Shown piece after piece: positions 53,501 through 60,066 of a DNA stretch of 64,000 nucleotides. Position 1 is the first letter of the stretch; every line of letters starts with the position of its first letter. The stretch comes from Colius striatus (taxonomy: Eukaryota; Chordata; Aves; Coliiformes; Coliidae): assembly GCF_028858725.1 (NCBI RefSeq), contig NC_084769.1, forward strand, positions 13,269,501 to 13,333,500, written 5' to 3'. A program made the position numbers and the translations under genes. The notes beneath the pieces were generated by a model, which was not told the DNA's origin, ran no database searches, and saw only the letters and a program-made list of their open reading frames with translations.

Positions 53501-56500
53501 AGCTGTCCAAGTCACCACTATGATTGTGCCAATTGTCTCTCCAATTCTATACGCACAGCAACACAAGCCTTGGGAGGCTTAGCACATCCTCTCTGCCTGC
53601 TCCCGGGGATGAACTGCAGGGTAACAGGCTGTGTTTGCCCTCTGCATGCATTTCCTTTAATGTTTGGGTGATGAGTTTTCAGTCTCGCAGGCAGTTTGAA
53701 GATGGATCCCTTCCTCTCCTGGGATCGGATTGACCCCTGGAGCACACCTCTGCAATTCCAGGCAGCACACTTACCTCTCCCTGCAGGATGCTGCTGTGTG
53801 GGACTGATCAGACAGCTGAGAGTGGTGGCCGGTGTTCCCAGACCCGGGGACTTTCCCTAGAAGCACCTTTGGGTTAATGAGGACCAACAGCCTCTTGCAG
53901 GGGCACTGATGCTGGGGACAGCCAAGTGAGTGGGCAGTGACAGGGCTTAGGCAGCCGGCACTGGAGCCTGTCGAGCATTTGTCAGGGGTACATAGTGTGC
54001 CAGATAAATGTGAAAATGAAGCATGGCTTATAAAAGCATGAGGAAAATTAATTCTCCTACGGCATACGAATAGATTCTAGATCTTGTCAGCATGCTGCAA
54101 GTGCTGCTGAAACAAAAAGAAATGACACGGTTGAAGGATCCATTACTGTGAGGAGAGAAAAGCTGCAGGAGTTGTTTGGAGGAGGGGAAAGTGGCGTGTT
54201 GGGATGCCGTGGCTGGGATCCAGGTGCTTGTATTTAGGACGTTTCTTTTCGGGAGGCGCGGAGGGGAGCAGCCCCTTCCCTCTGCACGCTGTTCGTAGCT
54301 GCAGAGATCAGCAAGCTCTGGTTACAGACCCTCTGCTCGCGTGCGGAGCGGACTCACAGGCTGAGCGGCGAGGGAGGGGAGTGTAAACACTGGCAGTGCA
54401 GCGGCTGTAAGAGGGGCCACAGTCGGGTGGGGTGAAGCGCGGTAGGCTGCGCCTCTTCCTTTCCCCGAGCGGACCGCGGCGTGAGCAGCCGTCAGGTAGC
54501 GAACGTTGTGGTGAACGCACCGGGCACGAGCCGCGGTGCGAAGGTTCCAAAAATTGCGCCGCGCACTTGGCGGGCGCCGACGTGTTGTTCAAGGCGTTAG
54601 CAGTGCTGCCCTCACCACACGTTCATTGAGCAGCCACGCAACCCCCAGATAAGGACGGTTACTGTTCGCTCCGGCGCGTCTCTACTAGGGCAAAGCCGTC
54701 AGCCTCTAAGGTGCGGGCGAGGGGCGGCGCCACGGCCGAGCCCCCTGCCCGCCCGCCGGCCGCAGGGCAGCGCTCCGCGGTGCCGCCGCACAGCCGGCGG
54801 CGTTTCTGTCTGGTCCCGGCTCCGGTTTAAGCCTCTTTAGCGGCTGTGGCGGCGCTACCCAGAGTGCTCCGCGCCAGCCCGGCACGACATTTGCATAGTG
54901 GGCTGTCCGGCCGCGCCCCAGAACGCGCCCCCTGCCGCCCGCGCGCGGGGCTGGACGTGTGCGCGGGGAGCGGGGCTGGCGCCGCGTCCGTGGCGAATGA
55001 ATTAACGACCCCGACGGGGCCAACGGGGCTCGTTAAAAGCTCGTATTTATTTATTTAAATTTATCAGTATGTTTATTATTCAAAAATTTACTTACAGAGC
55101 GCTGTCTCAGATCTAGCGTCATCTATAGGCTCCCACTCAGTATTTGCTATACAAGCCACACACTGTATTCAGTACATAATATTTGGGTTTAGTAGCTATT
55201 AAATTGAGTTAATCAGAGCGAATTGTCCGATCTGTAACCTCTCTCTTGTACTTCCTCTCAAACAAGGTGCCTTTCACCAGGTTTCATTTATAAGATAAAA
55301 GTGGTTGGTTTAATTTCTGCAAGTGAATAATTAAGCAGCTGTTAGTGCACATAATTTTCTAATGATAAACTAATTAGAAATGTTAGTTCCAGCAAATACC
55401 AGAATTGTTATGCATATGGTATGTGTACATTGCACATATACATGTATGAATTTAGTGTTGAGTGGCAGTTATCATTGTTGGCTTTGTCAGGTTCTTGGCA
55501 GTGAGTTTTGGGTTGTAAATGTCACAGGGAGCAATACTTTGGGAGCTTTGCTGCTTGTAAACCACTTACTTTGTCTGTCAGAAGCCACACAGTGTGTATC
55601 TGTGCGACTCTTACTTGAGTGGGGCCTGGTAAGGAAGAGGCCTTCCTCCCAAGTGAGCATATGCCAGTGCTGCCCTCCTGCTCCTCGGGTGTGCTGGTTG
55701 AGGTTGGGAGTGAAGGGCTGCACACTAAAACATCATCTATCCTGTGTTTGCAGGTGGTTCTCTTGGGGATTGACATCCTTTCTGCACTGGTATCCCGCTT
55801 GCAAGATCGTTTCAAGGCACAGATTGGCACAGGTAAGGAAACTGTGAGGAAGGGGAATGTCACTGTTGCTCTTTCAGGATCTGCCCTAGCTTCTGTACAG
55901 AAAGCCTTATTTCTCCCTAGGAGAGTACTCAGGAGGCTCGTGGTGGTTTCAGGCTTTACTGAAGGGTGGGAGAAGTGTCCCCTCCATTGAGCCAGGGGAG
56001 AGCAGAGGGGCTATATCACCGTTATAGTTTTTTTCTGAGGTATTTGGTTGTTCCCGTTTTCTTTCCATAGTGCTGCCAAGTTTACTTGATAGACTAGGGG
56101 ACTCTAAGGACTCAGTGAGGGAGCAGGATCAGACCTTGCTGCTGAAAATCATGGAACAAGCTGCTAACCCTCAGGTATGACTGACTGCTTAAAAGGAGAT
56201 TTTTCTTTTCCTGTCAGAGGATTTTCTCCTGTGGCTCTGTCTGAAATGGCTTCATGTGCTTACACCTTGTCATGAGATACTCACTTAAGAGTGCTGTTGC
56301 ATGTCAGGTTAAAAGTGGGAGAGTGAGTGTTAGTGAATTTCCCAAGGGGTGGATAGATGGCTGTAATTGTTCTGAGTCTTTGGAAGGTACTTGCTCTATG
56401 TAAGTAGAAGTGTTGTTTTACCTAGTGGGGAGTTACTGTGATGTCAGCACAGAACAAAGATCTAAAAATATTTTTCTGCTTCTTTCTCTGTTCTGCTTTG

Positions 56501-59500
56501 GTGGGTGTAAAACTTGTATTTAAGCTCCAGAGATGTTATAATGTATGTCTGTTGGAAGAAGGAGTCTCTCTCTTTCCCCACTTCATTTTTTCCTGTCTCA
56601 CCTTCTTTTCTGTCTTTCCTAGTACGTGTGGGACAGGATGCTAGGAGGCTTCAAACACAAGAATTTCCGGACAAGGGAAGGGATTTGCCTCTGCCTTATT
56701 GCAACACTCAATGCGTAAGTCAGAACCTCCTGCAAACCCATGTTATGTACACAAGCCTGCTTTGTAACTCACACTGGTGCCCTTTTGTTCTTTATTGACA
56801 GATCTGGAGCTCAGAGTTTAACACTGAGTAAGATAGTGCCACATATATGTAACTTACTTGGAGATCCAAACAGCCAGGTAAGCTTTTGGAGTGAGTCACT
56901 TCTAAAGGTTGTGCTGATTGCCTTGTTGGTAAGGGTGGACTGTGTTCTGGCTGGTAAATTAGTTAATTGTGTTGCTGGTGATGATTTCTGAACAGCACTG
57001 TTCAATGAAGAGCCTTTGGCTGGTTTTGAAGAGGTGTGGTTTCAAGTATGCCTAAACCAGCATATCAGCCCCTTATTCTGGGTCTGGTGTCTCATCCTAG
57101 GAGAGCCCATGCCCAAACTGATCACAGCCAAATTGCTCTCCAAAGCAGCTCCTGGTTGAACAGTGTCTGTCTTGGGCTCCTGTAGGGCTGCTTCGGCCTG
57201 CTGGTGCCTTCGCCTGAGCTCTGGGAGACCGATGCTCGGTCAATGCTGCCCTCTCTTGGTGAGAGATGATGGAGAAACACGGATCCAGGTCAAGTGCAGT
57301 GTTTATCCCTTTTGTTGTGGATGGGGAGGCTGTTTTGTTGCTGGTCTTCTCAGAATGAGCGATTTTTAGGTTTTTTGTTTTCATCTAATGCAGTGTAAGA
57401 GCTTGTGTAACCCAGTGAGCATCTGGTGTCAGAACTGCATTTAAACTGTGACTGTTTTCTCAACAATAGAGCATTAAAGCTTTGTTACTGCTGTGGCAGA
57501 CTAGACCAGATATGCTAGCAAGGACTCCCAGCTTTACTCAAAACAGAGTTTACCCAGTCCTGCAATGATTCCTCTGGTTAACTTGCCTCACAGAGGCAAT
57601 CCTGGATCACACTGTGAGGAGCTCTGTGCTGTGTGGCACAGCTAGAGGCGACACAGCGGCAGGCTTAGGGGTATGGCAGAGCTTGTGGGCATTCCCTGCC
57701 TGCCTTGCCCCTGCTCGCTGGGCTGTGGGCCTGGGCAGACTTGCTGCAGGTGTGTGAGATGAAGGTGCTGCCACCCCTCCTGCCTGGCTCTCAGAGACAC
57801 CAGAGTCCCTCCTGAGCTGTACCCAGAAGTCCTGCCTGGTAGCATATGGGGCTGATGGGCAGAGGGAAGAGAGGCTGCAGACTAAGGGCCAGGGAGAGTG
57901 AAAACAGGGTTTAGGAAACTGGTACTGGCCTGCTAAATGGAAAGGCTGAGGAGCAGAAAGGGGATGAGGAGAGTGAGAATCGAGTGTGTGGGTGGGTTTT
58001 TTTGGCTAGTAAGCAGGGCATGTGTTCTTGTCCTTTGACTCCTACCTATAGGTGACTCTAGCTTGTGCCCACAAAATATCCTATGTCTAGTGTTGATATA
58101 TATAGGTGCTTGAGTACCTGCCAGGCCACCTTCTGAGAAGCAGAATTGGTAGATATTTTTGCAGGTATTTCTATGTAGATATAGATATTTCCATAAGTAT
58201 TTCTGTAAGCAGAGCAGATAGTTTACCTTCTCTGCTTGCTGTGTCTGGTGGGGGAAGGGGTTCAGTTACAAAAAGGTGACACAGTCATCAGATTTGTGGC
58301 CAAGTGCAACAGTTGTCATTTGGAGGAACGAATGTGCTCAGCGATTTCTTGCAAATCAGTTTGAAAAACCTGCAAAATTCATGGTGGTTTGGGTGATTGA
58401 TTACTCCTTTCCTATCTTTGTTAAACTTACGTTTCTATGTTGATAAGATGGCACTAAAAATGAGTTTGTTTTATAACATACGAGCAATACAAGGTCCATC
58501 CATGTCTCCTTGCCTTTTTTTGATGCAATTCATATACCTGTTGGACACAATGAGTGGTTTGGCAAAAGCAGCTGAGGTCTCTGGGTACAAAACCTTTCAT
58601 CTTCTGTCTTCACTGCCTTTTCAATTAAATTAGACCTACTGATACTGCTGATGTCTGAAATGCAGGGACAGAAGCTCCTACATGAACTCCGTGGTAACGT
58701 GGATAGTGGCAACTGTTGTTGCTGAGAAATATGCAAATTTCTTTCTCCAAGGTAGGGCAGGGATTTATTTAAATTGTAAAGATGACTGATTTCCCTTGTA
58801 TCTGATACTCAGGTTCGAGATGCAGCAATAAACAGCCTTGTGGAGATTTACAGACATGTTGGTGAACGTGTAAGGGCTGATCTTAGTAAAAAAGGATTAC
58901 CGCAATCTCGGTAAGTTGAAAATATCCTTATATCTTCACTAGTTTTCAATTGCTTTTATTCCCTTCCTTCCTTTAGAAGACTCCAGGAGCTGCATTATTG
59001 AACCTTTTCTTAGGATCAGAGTTGTGTTTTTTTTCCACCCTACAAACACTGACTCGGGTTTTATTTAATGTGAATCCTGTACCTTTATCCAAATATGCCC
59101 CAGCATCTGTGGAAGTACATGAAAATGATTACAGATGTGTAGTTAAGTGATTTGAAATTTCATGTGATATTTCTCCTGTATGTTCTGCATGTGTAGAGAG
59201 AACATTTTAGAGTACTTTGTGCAACTTAGAAGGCTGTCATAAAGAAAAAAAACCCACCACAGCCAATCTCATTAGTTCCAAGGCTTTCTTAAAAAAAAAT
59301 ACAAACCCACGGGAGCACACCAATTCCAAAGCCCCATCCCTCTGCTTCTGCCACTTCAGGTGTGGTAAGAAAGCTGCTCTGCATCTTGCTGCATCTCCAG
59401 TACACAGGATTAGACCTGAGGATGGAGTAGATGGTGGTGAGTCAATGCACAGAGGGAGGAGGAAAGAGGTTCAGAGATGGAGTGCACACAGAGGAGGACA

Positions 59501-60066
59501 GTTCTGTTGCCTCTTGTTCTCTAGTGAAAACACCTGCCTTCACAATGTAGTTTAATGTAATGACCTCACTGGGGAAGAAGAATGAGATGTTATAAGTTCC
59601 ACCAGGCCTCTGACATGAGTGGAAAAGTGTCAGGACCAAGACAAATGTTATGTGAAGTTATTCTTTAGGGGTGTTTTTTGTGGTACTTCTGCAAAGAGTT
59701 AAGATAAGCAAAGTAGTAATGAGCTGGAAATGTGTCTGTAATTACACATCACATCTTCAGTAGTGTCATATTTCCAATTTTATCTCTTACACTCAGTGGT
59801 TTCTCAGTTTTTTTCTTATCAGCTATTCCATGTTGTGATATCTTTAAATCTGAAAATAGCTTCCCTCCACACTAACATTTTCGACAGTGATGCCAATGAC
59901 TTGAGTGAAGCAAAATTTGTCCTACAACATTTTAAATTGGAACATTCCTAAAAATGCAATTCAACTGCTCACTGTTTATTTCTTCAACTTTCAAACAGGT
60001 TGAATGTAATCTTTACAAAATTCGACGAGGTCCAAAAGTCTGGAAACATGATCCAGAGTTCAGGTG
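20384..60066 (+). CDS. CLASP1: CLASP1, cytoplasmic linker-associated protein 1 (N-terminal part, spliced, truncated by window end)
   Basis: Joined exons: 20384-20578, 55754-55832, 56071-56174, 56623-56714, 56802-56877, 58813-58910, 59999-60066. They give 237 codons plus one base, with matching splice phases throughout. CLASP1 binds microtubule plus ends, promotes rescue and suppresses catastrophe. It acts at kinetochores, spindle, Golgi and cell cortex with EB1, CLIP-170 and LL5-beta partners. The visible part is the first TOG domain, built of HEAT repeats, present only in long isoforms. Diagnostic stretches are [65 protein letters not shown] and [16 protein letters not shown]. The wording fits CLASP1 rather than the paralogue CLASP2 (for example [12 protein letters not shown]). 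No frameshift or premature stop is present. The SxIP region, later TOG domains and C-terminal domain lie beyond the window. Confidence 0.97.
25632..25890 (+). mobile_element. Old CR1/L3-like LINE 3' fragment
   Basis: ACTGCTGTCTATAAATACAT then CAGAGGGGTGGACATCAGGG, followed by AAGAATAAACGGGTATAAAC and TTTGAGCTGGATGTGAGATG, is the order seen near the 3' end of older CR1/L3 elements. The short open frames here are remnants of that element. The boundaries are soft because of divergence. Confidence 0.7.
36545..36740 (-). mobile_element. Probable ancient CR1/L3 fragment, antisense
   Basis: Reverse-complemented, the segment reads through GGTTGGATAAATGTCTGACA and GAAATTGGATTTGACCATTT. This resembles the GGTTGGATAACCATCTGTC..GGATGG order of L3/CR1 3' ends. 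Divergence is high and a repeat-library search is needed to confirm the family. Confidence 0.4.
40595..40710 (+). mobile_element. Possible ancient CR1/L3 3' end
   Basis: TGAACTAGTTGGCCCTTGTT followed by AGACCCCTTCTAACCCGATT resembles a decayed GGACTAGATGACC..CCCTTCCAACCC CR1/L3 tail in sense orientation. It is the only support, so this is a weak call. Confidence 0.35.
41028..41368 (+). mobile_element. CR1 LINE 3' fragment
   Basis: The CR1 3' region is present from about the TTACAAATATGTAAAGCGCG segment. Markers are GTCCAATGATAAGACAAGGG, CAAGGAAAAATTTCCTCATT, GTGGAGTCTCCTTCTCTGGA and the end GAGGTCCCTTCCAACCCTTA then AGAATCTGTGATA. It resembles the 3' part of the long copy at 61.9-63.1 kb, so it is likely the same subfamily. 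It is 5'-truncated and noncoding. Confidence 0.92.
44319..44371. repeat. TG/TA compound microsatellite
   Basis: Alternating (TG)n and (TA)n tracts (TGTGTGTATATATATT, then TTGTGTGTGTATATATATAT, ending in TACACAC) form a self-complementary purine-pyrimidine alternation. It is likely length-variable between individuals. Confidence 0.9.
44690..45487 (+). mobile_element. CR1 LINE 3' fragment with an internal deletion
   Basis: The ORF2 C-terminal part begins at [13 protein letters not shown]. It lacks about 48 bp present in the copies at 8.5 and 51.2 kb (the [16 protein letters not shown] segment), yet keeps frame from FRLGVTCW on. Later marks are [20 protein letters not shown] and [18 protein letters not shown] guanine-rich run at 45101-45120 interrupts the usual GAGGAGACTGAGGGGAGACC segment. 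The 3' UTR ends in CTACCATTCTGTGATTCTAT. Confidence 0.95.
46365..46483 (+). repeat. Arm 1 (probable source) of a perfect 119-bp inverted duplication
   Basis: The segment from AGGTAAGGTAGG to GCTGCTCAGCCTCC occurs again, reverse-complemented and without a single mismatch or gap, at 47217-47335. This arm is taken as the source because the other copy is the one bounded by direct repeats. The arm begins within CCCAGGTAAGG, which looks like a splice donor, though no exon is apparent. Confidence 0.95.
46629..46833 (+). mobile_element. CR1 LINE 3'-end fragment
   Basis: It runs AAAAAGTTCCATTTAAACAT, AGGTGAGGGAGCCCTGGCAC, TGTGGAGTCTCCTTCCTTGG, GGACTAGATGATCTCTAAAG and CCCTTCCAACCCCTGTGATT. It lies in the spacer between the two arms of the 119-bp inverted duplication. 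It is 5'-truncated. Confidence 0.92.
47203..47353. repeat. 20-bp direct repeats bracketing arm 2 of the inverted duplication
   Basis: CTTTTGCCTCTAATGGAGGC is present at 47203-47222 and again, identical, at 47334-47353. Between and partly overlapping them lies the inverted copy (47217-47335) of 46365-46483. Six bases at the left junction (GGAGGC) and two at the right (CT) are shared between repeat and insert, i.e. microhomology. The layout is that of a templated insertion with duplication of the target. Confidence 0.92.
47217..47335 (-). repeat. Arm 2 (inserted copy) of the perfect 119-bp inverted duplication
   Basis: The reverse complement is identical to 46365-46483 over all 119 positions, by base-by-base reading. 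The perfect identity implies a recent event in the lineage, or an assembly artefact. The copies are separated by 733 bp containing a CR1 tail. Confidence 0.95.
47485..47500. repeat. Poly-T run
   Basis: Sixteen consecutive T residues in intron 2. No retroelement body that would explain it as a poly-A tail on the minus strand was identified next to it. Confidence 0.8.
51163..51934 (+). mobile_element. CR1 LINE 3' fragment
   Basis: It starts in the ORF2 C-terminus at the AACTTCATGAGGTTCAACAA segment. The marks [20 protein letters not shown] and [15 protein letters not shown] follow. One frame is lost near 51445, where CACCTGAGTCC has lost bases relative to the 8.8-kb copy (CACCTGGAGTCC), and the reading then continues in another frame ([20 protein letters not shown]). 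The 3' UTR ends ACCATTCTGTGATTCTATGA. It is an inactive copy. Confidence 0.95.
52499..52791 (+). mobile_element. CR1 LINE 3' UTR fragment, different subfamily
   Basis: GGAGTTGGTCTGTTCTCTCT, AACAAGAGGAAACGGCCTCA, GGGCTGCCCAGGGAGGTGCT, CACCGTCCCTGGAGGTGTTT and the terminal CAGCTGAAATGATTCTGTGA mark a CR1 subfamily related to the one at 9.5-10.0 kb. Only the 3' UTR is present. Confidence 0.93.
54541..54660 (-). ncRNA. RNU4ATAC: U4atac small nuclear RNA (minor spliceosome), antisense in CLASP1 intron 2
   Basis: Read on the minus strand, the 120-nt RNA starts AACCGTCCTT. It keeps the hallmark parts in order. Stem II region: nt 3-10, CCGUCCUU, can pair with U6atac. The 5' stem-loop with K-turn is at nt 27-56 (AAUGA opposite GUGAGG), where 15.5K and PRPF31 bind. 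Stem I region: CUGCUAACGCCU, which pairs with U6atac. Then GAACAACAC, a terminal hairpin (about nt 83-104), and the Sm site AAUUUUUGG at nt 106-114. Against the human RNA as I recall it, nt 1-60 align without gaps. The 5' stem-loop shows a compensatory change (pair 27-56, A-U to G-C) and U-G to C-G at 31-52. Positions 30, 51 and 55, mutated in human TALS/MOPD1, are all G here. The human gene has the same antisense position in CLASP1. The exact 3' end is uncertain by about 5 nt. Confidence 0.95.
54703..54714 (-). promoter_or_regulatory. PSE-like element of RNU4ATAC
   Basis: On the minus strand GCACCTTAGAGG lies at about -43 to -54 from the RNA start, the proper place for the proximal sequence element bound by SNAPc. 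It shares the CACCNTNA core of vertebrate PSEs. There is no TATA box at -25, which fits RNA polymerase II transcription. Confidence 0.6.
54856..54896 (-). promoter_or_regulatory. Distal sequence element of RNU4ATAC: octamer plus ZNF143/SPH site
   Basis: On the minus strand ATGCAAAT (54889-54896) is the canonical Oct-1 octamer in its usual orientation, about -229 to -236 from the snRNA start. Nearer the gene, + strand TACCCAGAGTGCTCCGCG (54856-54873) matches the ZNF143/Staf consensus (CCCANMRTGC..GCG). Octamer next to SPH at around -200 to -240 is the standard enhancer of vertebrate snRNA genes. Confidence 0.85.
55754..55832 (+). CDS. CLASP1: CLASP1 exon 3 (residues 66-91 plus one base)
   Basis: The acceptor is CTGTGTTTGCAG and the donor ACAG|GTAAGG. 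The frame enters in phase 0 and reads [20 protein letters not shown], ending QIGT and one G. This matches the second HEAT repeat of TOG1. Intron 3 is only 238 bp. Confidence 0.97.
56071..56174 (+). CDS. CLASP1: CLASP1 exon 4 (residues 92-126)
   Basis: The acceptor is TTTCCATAG and the donor CTCAG|GTATGA. The leftover G joins TG to give V92, then [20 protein letters not shown] and [14 protein letters not shown]. This is a HEAT repeat of TOG1, and the acidic/basic [10 protein letters not shown] helix is CLASP1-like. Intron 4 is 448 bp. Confidence 0.97.
56623..56714 (+). CDS. CLASP1: CLASP1 exon 5 (residues 127-156 plus two bases)
   Basis: The acceptor is GTCTTTCCTAG and the donor AATGC|GTAAGT. 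It reads [20 protein letters not shown] and [10 protein letters not shown], the [12 protein letters not shown] loop being one of the most conserved CLASP TOG1 features. The following intron 5 is very short, 87 bp (56715-56801). Confidence 0.97.
56802..56877 (+). CDS. CLASP1: CLASP1 exon 6 (residues 157-182)
   Basis: The acceptor is TTCTTTATTGACAG and the donor CAGCCAG|GTAAGC. GC plus A completes A157, then [20 protein letters not shown] and DPNSQ. It encodes a TOG1 HEAT helix pair. Confidence 0.97.
56878..58812 (+). other. CLASP1: CLASP1 intron 6 (1.9 kb)
   Basis: GTAAGC to TCTGATACTCAG. No exon, repeat family or RNA was recognised inside. A moderately GC-rich stretch at 57.6-57.9 kb has open frames without family resemblance. 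Confidence 0.75.
58813..58910 (+). CDS. CLASP1: CLASP1 exon 7 (residues 183-214 plus two bases)
   Basis: The acceptor is GATACTCAG and the donor ATCTCG|GTAAGT. It reads [20 protein letters not shown] and [29 protein letters not shown] is a HEAT motif shared by CLASP1 and CLASP2, while the following [12 protein letters not shown] is CLASP1-type. Confidence 0.97.
58911..59998 (+). other. CLASP1: CLASP1 intron 7 (1.1 kb)
   Basis: GTAAGT to CTTTCAAACAG. No repeat, exon or RNA gene was seen. The open frame at 59217-59555 has no recognisable domain. Confidence 0.75.
59999..60066 (+). CDS. CLASP1: CLASP1 exon 8 (residues 215-237 plus one base)
   Basis: The acceptor is TTTCAAACAG. CG plus G completes R215, followed by [20 protein letters not shown] and SG. 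I place the donor at GGTG|GTGAGT (60067). A second GT three bases earlier (TCAG|GTGGTG, 60064) would remove one codon in the same phase. The first choice gives a better donor consensus and the length expected from the human protein as recalled (MIQSAN before DKNFDDEDS). The exon closes TOG1. The next exon is not in the window. Confidence 0.94.

Larger units (their letters stand above)
54230..55030. promoter_or_regulatory. Intragenic CpG island around RNU4ATAC
   Basis: About 0.8 kb of CpG-rich DNA in intron 2 ends abruptly in AT-rich sequence at 55035. It contains the U4atac snRNA gene and its promoter elements. The open frames in it are composition-driven (Arg, Ala, Pro rich) and are not supported as proteins. 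It could also initiate a + strand transcript feeding into CLASP1 exon 3 about 0.7 kb downstream, but no exon with a convincing donor was found. Confidence 0.8.
20579..55753 (+). other. CLASP1: CLASP1 intron 2 (35.2 kb)
   Basis: The intron runs from the GTAAGA donor to a CTGTGTTTGCAG acceptor. It contains RNU4ATAC on the opposite strand about 1.1 kb before its 3' end, a CpG island around that gene, a perfect inverted duplication (46365-46483 / 47217-47335), and CR1 fragments listed separately. Between these I found no exon of CLASP1 or another gene. Stretches such as 20.6-25.6 kb, 26-36.5 kb, 37-40.5 kb, 42-44.6 kb and 47.4-51.1 kb show nothing I can name beyond homopolymer runs. Frames such as 42748-43227 (159 codons) have no recognisable domain. 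Confidence 0.75.

Noticed and set aside
54308..55058. Several open frames (about 60-105 codons) on both strands in the second CpG island
   Set aside because: They overlap the U4atac gene and its promoter, have biased composition, and match no family.
20384..60066. Assignment to the paralogue CLASP2
   Set aside because: The N-terminus and linker segments ([35 protein letters not shown]) fit CLASP1, not CLASP2. The nested RNU4ATAC is a CLASP1-locus feature.
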